This document shows, one piece after another, positions 1 to 7,724 of a stretch of DNA of 23,521 nt. Made by a program: the position numbers and the translations under genes. Under the pieces are notes generated by a model. It made no database searches, was not told the origin of the DNA, and saw only the letters and a list, made by a program, of their open reading frames with translations. This DNA comes from Acidimicrobiia bacterium (GTDB lineage Bacteria > Actinomycetota > Acidimicrobiia > Spongiisociales > ZC4RG35): contig QIDW01000455.1 of NCBI GenBank assembly GCA_003230435.1, forward strand, positions 1 to 23,521, given 5' to 3'. The number at the start of each line of letters is the position of its first letter. Position 1 is the stretch's first letter.

Positions 1-193
1 CTAGAGATATCTCTCCGACTACGGCTACAGCCGCATCGGCATCCGCGAGGTCTATGGCTTCCCTGAGTGCTGCAAGGGTCGCGGCACGGTAGAAAGCCCC
101 TGTGTCAAGATGGGGCAGACCGGCCCTGCTGGCTACGGCCTTGGACACGGTGCTTTTCCCCGTCCCACTAGGGCCGTCGACTGTGACGATCAT
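1..193 (-). CDS. cmk: Cytidylate kinase, N-terminal part (cut by window edge)
   Basis: Reading leftwards from the ATG at 193, the first 64 residues begin MIVTVDGPSGTGKSTVSKA. They contain a perfect P-loop (GPSGTGKST, residues 7-15), followed by HLDTGAFYRAATLAAL, the LDTGAxYRA block of cytidylate kinases that recognises the nucleoside monophosphate. The enzyme phosphorylates CMP and dCMP with ATP in the cytosol to feed CTP and dCTP synthesis. A nearby ATG at 198 hits a stop after one codon, so 193 is the start. No clear Shine-Dalgarno sequence precedes it. The gene is divergent from the SOS-type HNH gene, with about 107 bases between the starts. The C-terminal part lies outside the window. The family call rests on the P-loop and the LDTG block together and is firm. 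Confidence 0.9.
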   Translation of the reverse strand, partial: MIVTVDGPSGTGKSTVSKAVASRAGLPHLDTGAFYRAATLAALREAIDLADADAAVAVVGEISL

Positions 194-251
194 CTCATTC
201 ACGGCGGCCGAGATTAGGGCAATGGGAATTCTCGAGGTTTCTTTCCGATTT

Positions 252-264
252 GGGGTCAAACCCC
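252..264. repeat. Short GC palindrome GGGGT-CAA-ACCCC
   Basis: A 5-bp inverted repeat with a 3-nt spacer lies directly upstream of the putative -35 of the HNH gene and is followed by TTGAA. A related G-run/C-run dyad, also followed by TTGAA, occurs in the imuA' leader at 15924-15945. Its function is unknown. It lies upstream of the predicted transcript, so it would act as DNA rather than RNA. Confidence 0.4.
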
Positions 265-293
265 TTGAATCTGTCTTAGGTCGAACGTATGTT
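265..293 (+). promoter_or_regulatory. Putative promoter of the HNH gene (TTGAAT-17-TATGTT)
   Basis: TTGAAT (265-270) and TATGTT (288-293) are separated by 17 bp. The -10 lies inside the LexA box at 281-296. Transcription would start near 300, right at the ATG at 301, which suggests a leaderless mRNA. The hexamers are only partial matches, so this is an inference. Confidence 0.45.
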
Positions 294-296
294 CGA
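281..296. promoter_or_regulatory. LexA operator (SOS box)
   Basis: TCGAACGTATGTTCGA is a perfect 6-4-6 dyad that fits the Gram-positive/actinobacterial SOS box (CGAAC-N4-GTTCG). It ends 4 nt before the ATG at 301 and covers the putative -10. LexA bound here should block the HNH gene until DNA damage. Confidence 0.88.
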
Positions 297-300
297 TGTT

Positions 301-1452
301 ATGGATTGGTCTCGAGCTACTTCGGATGAGATCGACCGGGGTTTCGATCATTTCGGCGGTTTGCATTCTGCTTCTGCCGCCGAACTGTGTGCGCTGATTC
401 AGGCTGCCGATGTTGCCCAGTCGTGGATGACAGATGGGGCCAGGAGTCTGACCGATTGGGTGTCTGTGCGGCTTCGGGTTCGTGATGACACTGCCCGTCA
501 ACTGGTTTCGGTGGCGAGACGGCTTTCTGATCTTCCTGTCCTCAACAAACGGTTCGCTTCTGGTGACCTTTCACTGGATCAGGTAGACGCCATCTCTCGT
601 ATGGCGACTGCTGATACTGAGGCAGGACTGATCGAAGAGGCTCTCGGATTGTCGAATACTGCTTTAGACCGGGCCGCCCGCAGGGCGAACCCGCCTTCGG
701 CTTCCGATGAGCGGGAGGCTCACCGGGTGCGGGCCTTGTGGATACAACGCACCCTGGACGGAGCCAGCGGAAGACTTACTGCTCATCTGCCCAACACCGA
801 ACTGGAAATAGTGGAAACGGCCATCACTCAAAGGGCTGACAAGATCGGTCCTGACCCTGGAACCGGACTGTTCGACCCCTATACCCAACGTATGGCTGAT
901 GGGCTGGTGGAGGTGTGTGCCACTACCGGTGACCAGACCTCAACCCCTCCTCAGATCTCCGCCTATGTTGATTTAGACGTCCTCCTAGCCGAGGATGATG
1001 GACCTGGTGCCCATGAACTCGGGTCCGGTGCTCTCATCCCCAACGAGACAGCAAGAAGACTGTCCTGTGACTGTGTTGTTGAAACGGTGGTCACCGACGG
1101 CAGCATCGTCGTCGGCGTGGGAAGGAACAGCAGAACCATTCCCGGATGGTTACGTCGTCTGGTCCATCACCGTGACGGAGGGCAATGCCAGTTCCACGGA
1201 TGTGGAAACACCAACTGGTTACAGGTTCACCACATTGTCCACTGGTCCCAAGGAGGAGCCACGGATCTGGACAATCTGATCCTCCTCTGTGGCTTTCACC
1301 ACCGTTTTGTCCACGAACACGGCTGGAATATCACTACCAATCCCGACGGGACGTTCCAGTTTCGCAAACCCGACTGGACTCTTCATCCCCGGCCCAAACC
1401 AGGTTTACATCCCAGACTCAAACAACTGGTCGGAGCTGACCGACCTACATAG
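301..1452 (+). CDS. DUF222 / HNH endonuclease protein (13E12 repeat family)
   Basis: This 383-residue protein has an N-terminal helical DUF222-type region (about residues 15-220) and a C-terminal HNH nuclease domain (about 285-345). The HNH part shows Cys296 and Cys301 (CQFHGC), VHHIVHWSQGGATDLDNL with the HH pair at 310-311 and the Asn at 325, and LCGFHH with the HH at 333-334. This is the usual metal-binding beta-beta-alpha fold. The family is abundant in actinobacteria; in Mycobacterium tuberculosis it is the 13E12 repeat family, several members of which are DNA-damage inducible. The biochemical role is not settled. An ATG at 289 is in frame but lies inside the SOS box and upstream of the predicted transcription start, so 301 (MDWSRATSDE) is preferred. 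No ribosome binding site is visible, which fits leaderless translation. It is flanked by cmk (divergent) and proS (downstream, separate). Confidence 0.88.
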   Translation: MDWSRATSDEIDRGFDHFGGLHSASAAELCALIQAADVAQSWMTDGARSLTDWVSVRLRVRDDTARQLVSVARRLSDLPVLNKRFASGDLSLDQVDAISRMATADTEAGLIEEALGLSNTALDRAARRANPPSASDEREAHRVRALWIQRTLDGASGRLTAHLPNTELEIVETAITQRADKIGPDPGTGLFDPYTQRMADGLVEVCATTGDQTSTPPQISAYVDLDVLLAEDDGPGAHELGSGALIPNETARRLSCDCVVETVVTDGSIVVGVGRNSRTIPGWLRRLVHHRDGGQCQFHGCGNTNWLQVHHIVHWSQGGATDLDNLILLCGFHHRFVHEHGWNITTNPDGTFQFRKPDWTLHPRPKPGLHPRLKQLVGADRPT

Positions 1453-1456
1453 GGGC

Positions 1457-1505
1457 CGCCCCCGTTTCGGGGGCGCCGCCCCCGCCTCGGGGGCGCAACG
1501 CTCCC
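1457..1505. repeat. Tandem GC-rich hairpins after the HNH gene
   Basis: Two near-identical units, CGCCCCCG-TTT-CGGGGGCG (1457-1475) and CGCCCCCG-CCT-CGGGGGCG (1477-1495), each form an 8-bp stem with a 3-nt loop. The last arm can instead pair with CGCTCCC (1499-1505) around CAA. They begin 4 nt after the stop codon. No T-run follows, so this is not a classical intrinsic terminator. It may act as a REP-like or 3'-end-protecting structure. Confidence 0.65.
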
Positions 1506-1573
1506 ACCTCCGGACCAACCACCGAATACGACCCGAGCTAATCGAAGATTGGTGACTACCGTCCCCGTCTCCC

Positions 1574-3292
1574 ATGCGCTGGTCAGAAGCCTTCATCCCA
1601 ACACTTCGAGACGCTCCCGCCGATGCCGAGGCGGTGAGCCATAAACTGCTGGTCCGAGGCGGTTTCATCCGCCAACTAGCGGCCGGTTCCTACACGATCC
1701 TGCCTCTGGGGCAGAAGGTCAGGCTCAAGGTGGCTGGGATCATTCGCGAGGAGATGAACGCCATCGGGGGACAGGAGATGGTCTTGCCCACGCTTCATCC
1801 AGCCGAAGTTTGGAAGAAGTCTGATCGTTACGACCTCATGGGCGAGAATCTCTTCAAGCTCAAGGACCGCAAGGACGCCAACCTGGTCCTGGGCATGACC
1901 GAAGAAGAGATCTTCGCGATGCTTGCCCTGGAGCTCTTCTCCTACCGAGACTTGCCCCAAATCTGGTATCAGATGCACACCAAGTTTCGTGACGAGCCCC
2001 GTCCGAAATCGGGTCTCCTCCGGGTGCGTGAGTTCACCATGAAGGACTCCTACACCCTGGATATCGATGGGGCGGGTCTCGATGCCGGCTTCGACAAGCA
2101 CCATGAGGCCTACAAGAGAATCTTTGCCCGAATTGGCCTAACCGCCGTCGACGTCCAGGCCTCGTCAGGCGCGATGGGGGGTACGGAGTCCATCGAGTTC
2201 ATGCAGAGAAGCGATGCCGGTGAGGACTGGGTCGTCACATGCGAAAACTGTGACTATCGGGCGAACCTACAGAAAGCGATTTCGACGCTGCCCGAGATCG
2301 ACGACGGCGAAAGTGGTGAGTTGACGCGGTTCGCCACTCCCGGGCTGCGAACCATCAAGGCTCTGGAAGAGGCCCATCCGGAGTTTGCGACCGCTGAACG
2401 CCAAATCAAATCCCTCGTCTATGCCGTCGAAGGAGAGCCGGTCATAGTCCTCCTCCGAGGTGACCATGAGCTTCAGGAGCAGAAGCTGATGGACGCTATC
2501 GGAGCAGCCGACCTGCGGCCGAGTCTGCCCGAGGAGATCAGGGATCTGCTCGGCGCGGATCCCGGCAGTCTCGGAGCGGTCGGTGTCGAAGGTATCCGGA
2601 TTCTCGCCGATCCTGCACTAGAGGGCCGCGTAGGAATGGTCACAGGAGCCAACGAGGACGATTGGCATTACAAGGGCGTTGATGTCTCACGCGACATCGA
2701 TGTAACCCAATGGGCGGAGTTGAGAGCTGTCACCACAGGGGAGTCGTGTGTCGAGTGCGGTCATTCTCTGGAGTTGTGGAAGGGGATAGAGGTCGGCCAC
2801 ATCTTCAAGCTCGGAACCAAGTACTCCGAGGCCTTTGGTTCCTACGTCCAGGACGAGGATGGAGAGAGCCAGCCGATCATCATGGGTTCGTACGGCATCG
2901 GAGTTGAGCGTGGGGTCGCAGCTGTCGTTGAGGCCAACCACGATGAAAACGGAATCATCTGGCCTGTTTCAGTGGCTCCCTTCGAGGTTGTGATCACCGT
3001 TGTTCGAGTCGATGACGATACGACGCGAGCCGCCGCCGAAGACCTGTACAGCCAACTTGAAGATGCTGGCATCGATGTGCTCTTGGACGATCGGGTCGAG
3101 CGCCCGGGGGTCAAGTTCGCGGACTCCGAACTGATCGGGATTCCCTACCGAATCACAGTTGGTCCTCGGGGGGTGGGCGAGGGCATGGTCGAACTCACCG
3201 AGCGCAGGGGACTCGAGAAGGAGAATGTGGCGCTGGGGGAGGTAGCGGCGACGGTCATCGACAGCGTCGAAAGGCAACGTTATGGCGTTTAG
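1574..3292 (+). CDS. proS: Prolyl-tRNA synthetase, bacterial type with editing insert
   Basis: This 572-residue class II aminoacyl-tRNA synthetase charges tRNA-Pro with proline. The start MRWSEAFIPTLRDAPADAEA is typical of bacterial ProRS. Motif 2 appears as FRDEPRPKSGLLRVREF, with the TEEE block shortly before it. Motif 3 appears as GSYGIGVERGVAAVVE near residue 440. The segment between motifs 2 and 3 (about residues 225-390) is the INS domain that hydrolyses mischarged Ala-tRNA-Pro; it is followed by GHIFKLGTKYSEAFG. The C-terminal anticodon-binding domain begins at about VAPFEVVITVV. Length is normal for the long bacterial form. There is no good Shine-Dalgarno sequence. TACCGT (1557-1562) could be a -10 giving a very short leader. 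It precedes rimP-nusA-infB, an order also known in mycobacteria, but about 100 bases with a promoter-like site separate it from rimP. Confidence 0.96.
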   Translation: MRWSEAFIPTLRDAPADAEAVSHKLLVRGGFIRQLAAGSYTILPLGQKVRLKVAGIIREEMNAIGGQEMVLPTLHPAEVWKKSDRYDLMGENLFKLKDRKDANLVLGMTEEEIFAMLALELFSYRDLPQIWYQMHTKFRDEPRPKSGLLRVREFTMKDSYTLDIDGAGLDAGFDKHHEAYKRIFARIGLTAVDVQASSGAMGGTESIEFMQRSDAGEDWVVTCENCDYRANLQKAISTLPEIDDGESGELTRFATPGLRTIKALEEAHPEFATAERQIKSLVYAVEGEPVIVLLRGDHELQEQKLMDAIGAADLRPSLPEEIRDLLGADPGSLGAVGVEGIRILADPALEGRVGMVTGANEDDWHYKGVDVSRDIDVTQWAELRAVTTGESCVECGHSLELWKGIEVGHIFKLGTKYSEAFGSYVQDEDGESQPIIMGSYGIGVERGVAAVVEANHDENGIIWPVSVAPFEVVITVVRVDDDTTRAAAEDLYSQLEDAGIDVLLDDRVERPGVKFADSELIGIPYRITVGPRGVGEGMVELTERRGLEKENVALGEVAATVIDSVERQRYGV

Positions 3293-3312
3293 GGCTCAGG
3301 TTCGATTGGCCT

Positions 3313-3318
3313 TATAAT
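3313..3318 (+). promoter_or_regulatory. Candidate -10 box (TATAAT) upstream of rimP
   Basis: A perfect TATAAT lies 21 bases after the proS stop. The -35 region is poor (TTAGGG at 3289-3294, 18-bp spacer). If used, transcription would start near 3325 and the leader would contain the strong hairpin at 3344-3374 before rimP. Confidence 0.45.
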
Positions 3319-3343
3319 CCGGGCAGACAACAGGACGCTTTTC

Positions 3344-3379
3344 ATCAGGTGGGCGCCCACGGCGCTCATCTGATTTGTT
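3344..3379 (+). terminator. Strong leader hairpin before rimP (terminator or attenuator)
   Basis: ATCAGGTGGGCGCC (3344-3357) pairs along its full length with GGCGCTCATCTGAT (3361-3374), as 14 bp including two G-U pairs, around a 3-nt loop CAC. The sequence after it (TTGTT, 3375-3379) is U-rich but broken by a G, so termination would be partial. The hairpin lies between proS and rimP and ends 7 nt before the rimP Shine-Dalgarno. Because nusA is second in the operon, a NusA-sensitive attenuator is a plausible reading. Partial termination of proS is the simpler one. Confidence 0.65.
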
Positions 3380-3393
3380 GTGGAGTGACATAA

Positions 3394-3864
3394 GTGACGC
3401 AGGTAGCCGACATATGGGATTTGGTTGAGCCCTACCTCGCCGCGGAACGACTCGAGCTGGATGATCTCGAGCTTACCGGGCAGGGCCAGGGGCGGATTCT
3501 TCGCGTCACGGTGGATGGGGAGGACGTCACAGTTGATCGTCTCGCTTCCCTCGCCAGGGGGTTGTCGAGGTTGCTCGACAACGAAACCGAGTTAGAGGGC
3601 CAGTACCAACTAGAGGTGAGCTCTCCTGGTTTGGAGCGAAAGCTCAGGCGACCTTCGCATTATCAGAAGTCTGTAGGTCGAGAGCTGGTGGCCAAAGTGT
3701 CTCTTGGCGAGGCGAAGGCCACTATCCGAGGGGTCCTCGCGGGCGCCAACGATGACTCTTTCACGATCGAGGCCGATGACGGCCCAAGCGTGGTCAGCTA
3801 TGAAGATGTAATCACCGCCAAGACGGTGTTCAGGTGGGAGAAGGCCCCCAAGCCGGGCCACTGA
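3394..3864 (+). CDS. rimP: Ribosome maturation factor RimP
   Basis: This 156-residue protein has the two RimP domains. The N-terminal alpha/beta domain includes LELDDLELTGQGQGRILRV, with the typical VSSPGLERKLRRPSHYQ junction at about residues 73-89, and a C-terminal SH3-like barrel follows. RimP binds the 30S subunit through S12 and helps the late assembly of the body and central pseudoknot. The start is the GTG at 3394, with GGAG at 3382-3385 eight bases upstream. It is immediately followed by nusA (9-base gap), the near-universal rimP-nusA-infB order. It lies behind the leader hairpin at 3344-3374 and probably has its own promoter. Confidence 0.94.
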   Translation: MTQVADIWDLVEPYLAAERLELDDLELTGQGQGRILRVTVDGEDVTVDRLASLARGLSRLLDNETELEGQYQLEVSSPGLERKLRRPSHYQKSVGRELVAKVSLGEAKATIRGVLAGANDDSFTIEADDGPSVVSYEDVITAKTVFRWEKAPKPGH

Positions 3865-3873
3865 AGGAGAAAC

Positions 3874-5055
3874 ATGAAGCTCGACACGATGATGGAGGCC
3901 ATCGAGGTTCTCGCTCGCGAGCGGGGAGTGGGCGTCGACACGATTCTCGATGCTTTTGCCAACGCCCTGGTCGCCGCCTACAAGCGGAGTCCTGGTGCGG
4001 CCGAAGAGGCGAGGGTCACGATCGACCCCGAATCCGGAGAAGTAACGGTCTACGCCCAGGAGCTCGATGAGGACGGCAACGTCACCGACGAGTGGGAGGA
4101 CACACCAGAGGGCGAGGCTTTCGGGCGGATTGCAGCTCAGTCGTTCAAGCAGGTCATGCAATTCAAGCTGCGTGAGGCCAAACGCGAGATCGTCTACGAG
4201 ATGTATGAGGGCAGAGAGGGAGACCTCGTCACCGGAATCGTGCAGCAAGTGGACTACCGGTCGGTCATCCTCGATCTTGGTGACGCTGAAGCCATCCTCC
4301 CGGGCAGCGAGCGAATTCCGTTCGAGCGTCTGGAGCGCGGGAATCGGGTCAAGGCGCTGATCCTCGAGGTACGCAATGAGCCCAAGGGCGCACAGATAGT
4401 TGTCTCTCGAAGTCACCCGGACCTCGTTCGGCGTCTCCTCGAACTCGAAGTACCGGAGCTAAGCGACGGGACCGTTGAGATCGTCAACATCGCCAGAGAG
4501 CCCGGCCACCGCAGCAAGATCGCCGTGATATCCCATGACCCCAATGTGGATCCCAAGGGCGCCTGCGTCGGTGCCCGCGGATCTCGAGTCCGCCAGGTTG
4601 TGAACGAGCTCCGTGGCGAAAAGGTAGACGTAGTCCAGTGGCGCGATGATATTGCTCAGTTCATCGCGGAGGCACTGGGTCCGGCCAAGGTGAAGGAAGT
4701 TCGTATCGATGAAGAGGAGAAGACGGCTGAGGTAATCGTCTCAGAGCATCAATTGTCGCTTGCAATCGGGAAAGAAGGCCAGAACGCTCGGCTTGCTGCC
4801 CGGCTCTCCGGCTACAAGGTCGACATTCGGTCCGATGTGGAACCTGCTGTCGAGGAGGAGGGGACCCCTGCCAAAGGCGACGGGCCGGTCGAAAACGATG
4901 CTGCTGGCAGCGAAGAGACTCCAGCCGGGAGCGATGCCCTGGCCGAAGGCGATGCTTCTGGGACCGAGGAGACCGCCGCAGAGGCGACCGACGATGAGGA
5001 CGCCGTCGATGTGCCGGCGGGTGCAGGCGTGCCAGCTACAGATGAGAGTGAGTGA
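3874..5055 (+). CDS. nusA: Transcription elongation/termination factor NusA
   Basis: This 393-residue NusA binds RNA polymerase near the RNA exit channel and modulates pausing, termination and antitermination. Domains in order are the N-terminal RNAP-binding domain (about 1-110), S1 (about 114-180, EGREGDLVTGIVQQVDYRSV), KH1 (about 205-275, GARG loop at 233-236) and KH2 (about 283-325, GKEG loop at 299-302). The last 70 residues are a low-complexity acidic tail rich in Glu, Asp, Ala and Gly, in place of the acidic repeats found in proteobacteria. A good Shine-Dalgarno (GAAGGAG) lies 5 bases before the ATG. Only 7 bases separate it from infB, so ylxR, usual between them in many bacteria, is absent here. 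Confidence 0.96.
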   Translation: MKLDTMMEAIEVLARERGVGVDTILDAFANALVAAYKRSPGAAEEARVTIDPESGEVTVYAQELDEDGNVTDEWEDTPEGEAFGRIAAQSFKQVMQFKLREAKREIVYEMYEGREGDLVTGIVQQVDYRSVILDLGDAEAILPGSERIPFERLERGNRVKALILEVRNEPKGAQIVVSRSHPDLVRRLLELEVPELSDGTVEIVNIAREPGHRSKIAVISHDPNVDPKGACVGARGSRVRQVVNELRGEKVDVVQWRDDIAQFIAEALGPAKVKEVRIDEEEKTAEVIVSEHQLSLAIGKEGQNARLAARLSGYKVDIRSDVEPAVEEEGTPAKGDGPVENDAAGSEETPAGSDALAEGDASGTEETAAEATDDEDAVDVPAGAGVPATDESE

Positions 5056-5062
5056 TCGCTGA

Positions 5063-7081
5063 ATGAGGGTTTACGAACTGGCGCGTTCTTTGGGCGTCGA
5101 TTCCAAGGATGTCCTCGTCATGTGCGAGGAACTCGAAATCGACGTCAAAACAGCGTCGTCGGGCCTGAGCGAGGAGGCCACAGAACTACTTCGCTTAGCG
5201 TTCGCCCCGGCCGACGAGTCTCCGGAACAAGATGAGTCCGTCGAGGAAACCACCGCCGAAGAGACAGCTGTAGAGGCTGGTGAGGAGGAAGAGGGGGCCG
5301 AGGAGGTGGCGGAGCCGTCCCAGGAGATTCGGCTCGTCTCCATCAAAGAAGGTGCCACAGTTGCAGAGTTCGCCGAGGCCGTTGGCCAATCCGTCGGCGA
5401 AATCGTGAGGGCCTTGCTTGAAAACGGAGTTCCGGCTGGTGCCGAACATCAGATGCCTGCCGAACTAGTCGACTCGATCGGCGAGAGTTTCGGATACATC
5501 ATCGAGGTCGAGGCCCTAGTCGAATCACCGGCGGTGGCGGAGCGTCCCCAGTTCGATGACGATGAGGCAGATTTGGTGCCGCGTCCGGCAGTCGTAACGG
5601 TCATGGGCCACGTTGACCACGGGAAGACGACCCTGCTCGACACGATCCGCAAAGCCAACGTCGTGGAAGGAGAACAGGGAGGCATCACCCAACATATCGG
5701 TGCCTACCAGGTTGACGTGAGTGGACATGCCGTCACGTTCATTGACACGCCGGGTCACGAGGCGTTTACCGCGCTTCGTGCGCGTGGAGCCAATATCACC
5801 GACATCGTCGTGCTGGTGGTTGCGGCGGACGATGGGGTCATGCCGCAGACGGTCGAAGCCATCTCACACGCGAAGGCTGCCGGAGTGAAGATGATTGTTG
5901 CTATCAACAAGATGGATGTTCCAGGCGCAGATCCGCTCCGAGTGCGCACCGAGCTCACCAATCACGATGTCGTCACGGAGGACCTGGGGGGCGACGTTCC
6001 CAGCGTGGAGCTTTCCGCTCTCTCCGGCGATGGCATCGACGAGCTTCTGGAAGTCATCGATCTGATCGCCCAGCTCGAGGAATTCACGGGCAACCCGAAG
6101 CCGAGCGCCTCTGGCGTCGTGGTTGAAGCTCAGCTCGAGCGTGGCCGTGGTCCAGTCGCATCGGTGATTGTCCAAAGGGGGACCCTCAAGCAGGGCGACT
6201 CATTCGTTGCCGGTCCGGTGGCTGGTCGTGCTCGTGCTCTTCTGAGCGATGAAGGCGATCAGATCAAGTCCGCAGGCCCGTCGGCTCCGGTCCAGATCAT
6301 GGGTTGGGAAGAAGTCCCTGCTGCCGGTGACTATTTCGAGGTGATGAAGAACGACCGAGAGGCTCGCAAACTAGCCGCCGAGCGTAGTGAAACGATTCGG
6401 TCGCGGTCTCATGTCGCTCCAAGCGCCCGAGATCGGCTTCAAGGCCTTCTCGAGTCGCTGCGAAGTGAGGATGCGACCCTCAACGTCATCGTCAAGGCCG
6501 ACGCTCAGGGATCGCTGGAGGCCCTTCGCGAGTCCATCGGCAAGATCGAACGCGAAGGTGGAAAGATCCAGATAATCCACACGGCGGTCGGAGGGGTCAA
6601 CGAAAACGACGTAACCCTCGCCGAGGTGACCGAATCGGTGATTGTCGGCTTCAATGTCCGTCCCGAGCCCAAAGCGCGAAAGCTTGCCGAAAGCGCAGGC
6701 ATCGAGATCCGAACCTATGGGATCATCTACGAGCTTCTCGAGGAAATCGAACAGCTGCTCGTCGGCCAGCTTGCCCCCGACGAGGAGGAGCAGGTTCTCG
6801 GAACGGCCGAGGTGCGCGCGATATTCAAGGTGCCAAAACTCGGGACCGTCGCCGGTTGTTATGTCATCGAGGGTGTTGTTCAGCGAGGCGCCAAAGCACG
6901 TCTGCTTCGCGACGGTGTAGTTATCCATGACGGCGTGGTTTCGTCGTTGAGACGGTTCAAGGATGACGTCCGTGAGGTTGCGTCCGGATTCGAGTGTGGC
7001 ATGGGCTTCGACGAGTACCAGGACCTCAAGGAAGGTGACAGCATCGAGGTCTATGTGATCCGCGAGGTGGCTCGCACCTGA
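5063..7081 (+). CDS. infB: Translation initiation factor IF-2 (compact form)
   Basis: This 672-residue GTPase brings fMet-tRNA to the 30S subunit and promotes subunit joining. Residues 1-45 ([20 protein letters not shown]) are an IF2 N-terminal motif, followed by an acidic Glu-rich stretch (about 50-88) and a second N-domain-like helical module (about 91-150). The G domain carries G1 GHVDHGKT (182-189), G2 GGITQHIG (206-213), G3 DTPGHEAF (228-235), G4 NKMD (282-285) and G5 SALSG. Domains II, III and the C2 fMet-tRNA-binding domain follow and look complete. Many actinobacterial IF-2 proteins are much longer because of a large Pro/Ala/Gly-rich linker, which is nearly missing here. The stop overlaps the ylxP start by one base (TGATG). 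Confidence 0.97.
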   Translation: MRVYELARSLGVDSKDVLVMCEELEIDVKTASSGLSEEATELLRLAFAPADESPEQDESVEETTAEETAVEAGEEEEGAEEVAEPSQEIRLVSIKEGATVAEFAEAVGQSVGEIVRALLENGVPAGAEHQMPAELVDSIGESFGYIIEVEALVESPAVAERPQFDDDEADLVPRPAVVTVMGHVDHGKTTLLDTIRKANVVEGEQGGITQHIGAYQVDVSGHAVTFIDTPGHEAFTALRARGANITDIVVLVVAADDGVMPQTVEAISHAKAAGVKMIVAINKMDVPGADPLRVRTELTNHDVVTEDLGGDVPSVELSALSGDGIDELLEVIDLIAQLEEFTGNPKPSASGVVVEAQLERGRGPVASVIVQRGTLKQGDSFVAGPVAGRARALLSDEGDQIKSAGPSAPVQIMGWEEVPAAGDYFEVMKNDREARKLAAERSETIRSRSHVAPSARDRLQGLLESLRSEDATLNVIVKADAQGSLEALRESIGKIEREGGKIQIIHTAVGGVNENDVTLAEVTESVIVGFNVRPEPKARKLAESAGIEIRTYGIIYELLEEIEQLLVGQLAPDEEEQVLGTAEVRAIFKVPKLGTVAGCYVIEGVVQRGAKARLLRDGVVIHDGVVSSLRRFKDDVREVASGFECGMGFDEYQDLKEGDSIEVYVIREVART

Positions 7082-7374
7082 TGCGGGCTGCGGCCCTGCG
7101 GGTCGAGATTCATCTCCCCACACCACAGTCTCTGAAGGAGAAGAGGGCGGTTCTCCGCCCCGTAATCGAAGGTATGCGCCGTCTCGGCTCGTTCAGTGTC
7201 GCCGAGGTTGACCATCACGACGATTGGCAGAGGGCGACCATTGGTGTGGCTGTTGTCGCGCCGGATGGGCGAGGCCTTGACATGCAGATCTCGAAGCTGC
7301 GTCGCTACCTTGACTCCCGTCTTGAGATCGAAGTGTTCGACGTGTTCATGAGTGAGTTGGAGAAACCCGAGTGA
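7081..7374 (+). CDS. ylxP: DUF503 family protein YlxP
   Basis: This 97-residue protein has the DUF503 signature: LRVEIHLPTPQSLKEKRAVLRPVIEGMRRL, then FSVAEVDHHDDWQRATIGVAVV and a short C-terminal helix. The family forms a small ferredoxin-like fold and is almost always encoded beside infB and rbfA. A role in ribosome assembly or function is suspected mainly from that context. The start codon overlaps the infB stop by one base, and its own last four bases (GTGA) hold the rbfA start, so translation is probably coupled on both sides. It is found here exactly in the infB-rbfA gap. The precise molecular role is not known. Confidence 0.88.
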   Translation: MRAAALRVEIHLPTPQSLKEKRAVLRPVIEGMRRLGSFSVAEVDHHDDWQRATIGVAVVAPDGRGLDMQISKLRRYLDSRLEIEVFDVFMSELEKPE

Positions 7375-7724
7375 GTGACAGGATGCTGAAGGTCAACTCA
7401 ACACTGCGAGAGGTGATTGGAGAGGAAATAGAGCGGATGAGCGACTCTCGCCTCGAGATGGTCTCCATTACAGCCGTCGACACGGCCCCAAATCTGCGAC
7501 ATGCCGTCGTGTACATCGATGTCCTCGAGCGCGAGAGTCATGAACCGGCTTTGGATGCCCTGACCGGTGCGGCGAAGAGGCTGCAAACTGCCATCGCCGG
7601 GCAGGTGCGGATGAAATACACCCCGAAACTGGAGTTCGCCATAGATCCGGGTGTGGTCGGCGGTGAGCGAATAGATGCCATTCTTCGCTCGATTCAAGAG
7701 GGCAAACTGGAAGAAAATGGATAA
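7371..7724 (+). CDS. rbfA: Ribosome-binding factor A
   Basis: This 117-residue single KH-like domain protein binds the 30S subunit near helix 1 of 16S rRNA and supports late maturation and cold growth. Family features are LREVIGEEIERMSDSRLEMVSITAVDTAPNLRHAVVYI and the C-terminal VRMKYTPKLEFAIDPGVVGGERIDAIL, which fits the RbfA pattern of ...R..P.L.F..D....... An Ala-rather-than-Gly kink region (TGAAKRLQTAI) precedes it. The start is the GTG at 7371, inside the GTGA overlap with ylxP; an ATG at 7383 is the alternative. It overlaps the nrnA start by 8 bases, so the two are likely co-translated. Confidence 0.93.
   Translation: MSDRMLKVNSTLREVIGEEIERMSDSRLEMVSITAVDTAPNLRHAVVYIDVLERESHEPALDALTGAAKRLQTAIAGQVRMKYTPKLEFAIDPGVVGGERIDAILRSIQEGKLEENG

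Noticed and set aside
252..264. Mobile-element end linked to the GGGGT-CAA-ACCCC palindrome
   Set aside because: There is no transposase, no target duplication and no second matching end nearby. A short GC palindrome alone is not enough.
1457..1505. Intrinsic terminator for the HNH gene
   Set aside because: The stems are strong but no T-run follows, so a rho-independent terminator is not supported.
3610..4416. A 268-codon open frame on the minus strand across rimP and nusA
   Set aside because: It lies wholly antisense to two certain genes, has no recognisable domain, and long reverse frames are expected in GC-rich coding DNA.
6371..7126. A 251-codon minus-strand frame over the 3' half of infB
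   Set aside because: It is antisense to the conserved C-terminal domains of IF-2 and shows no independent signal.
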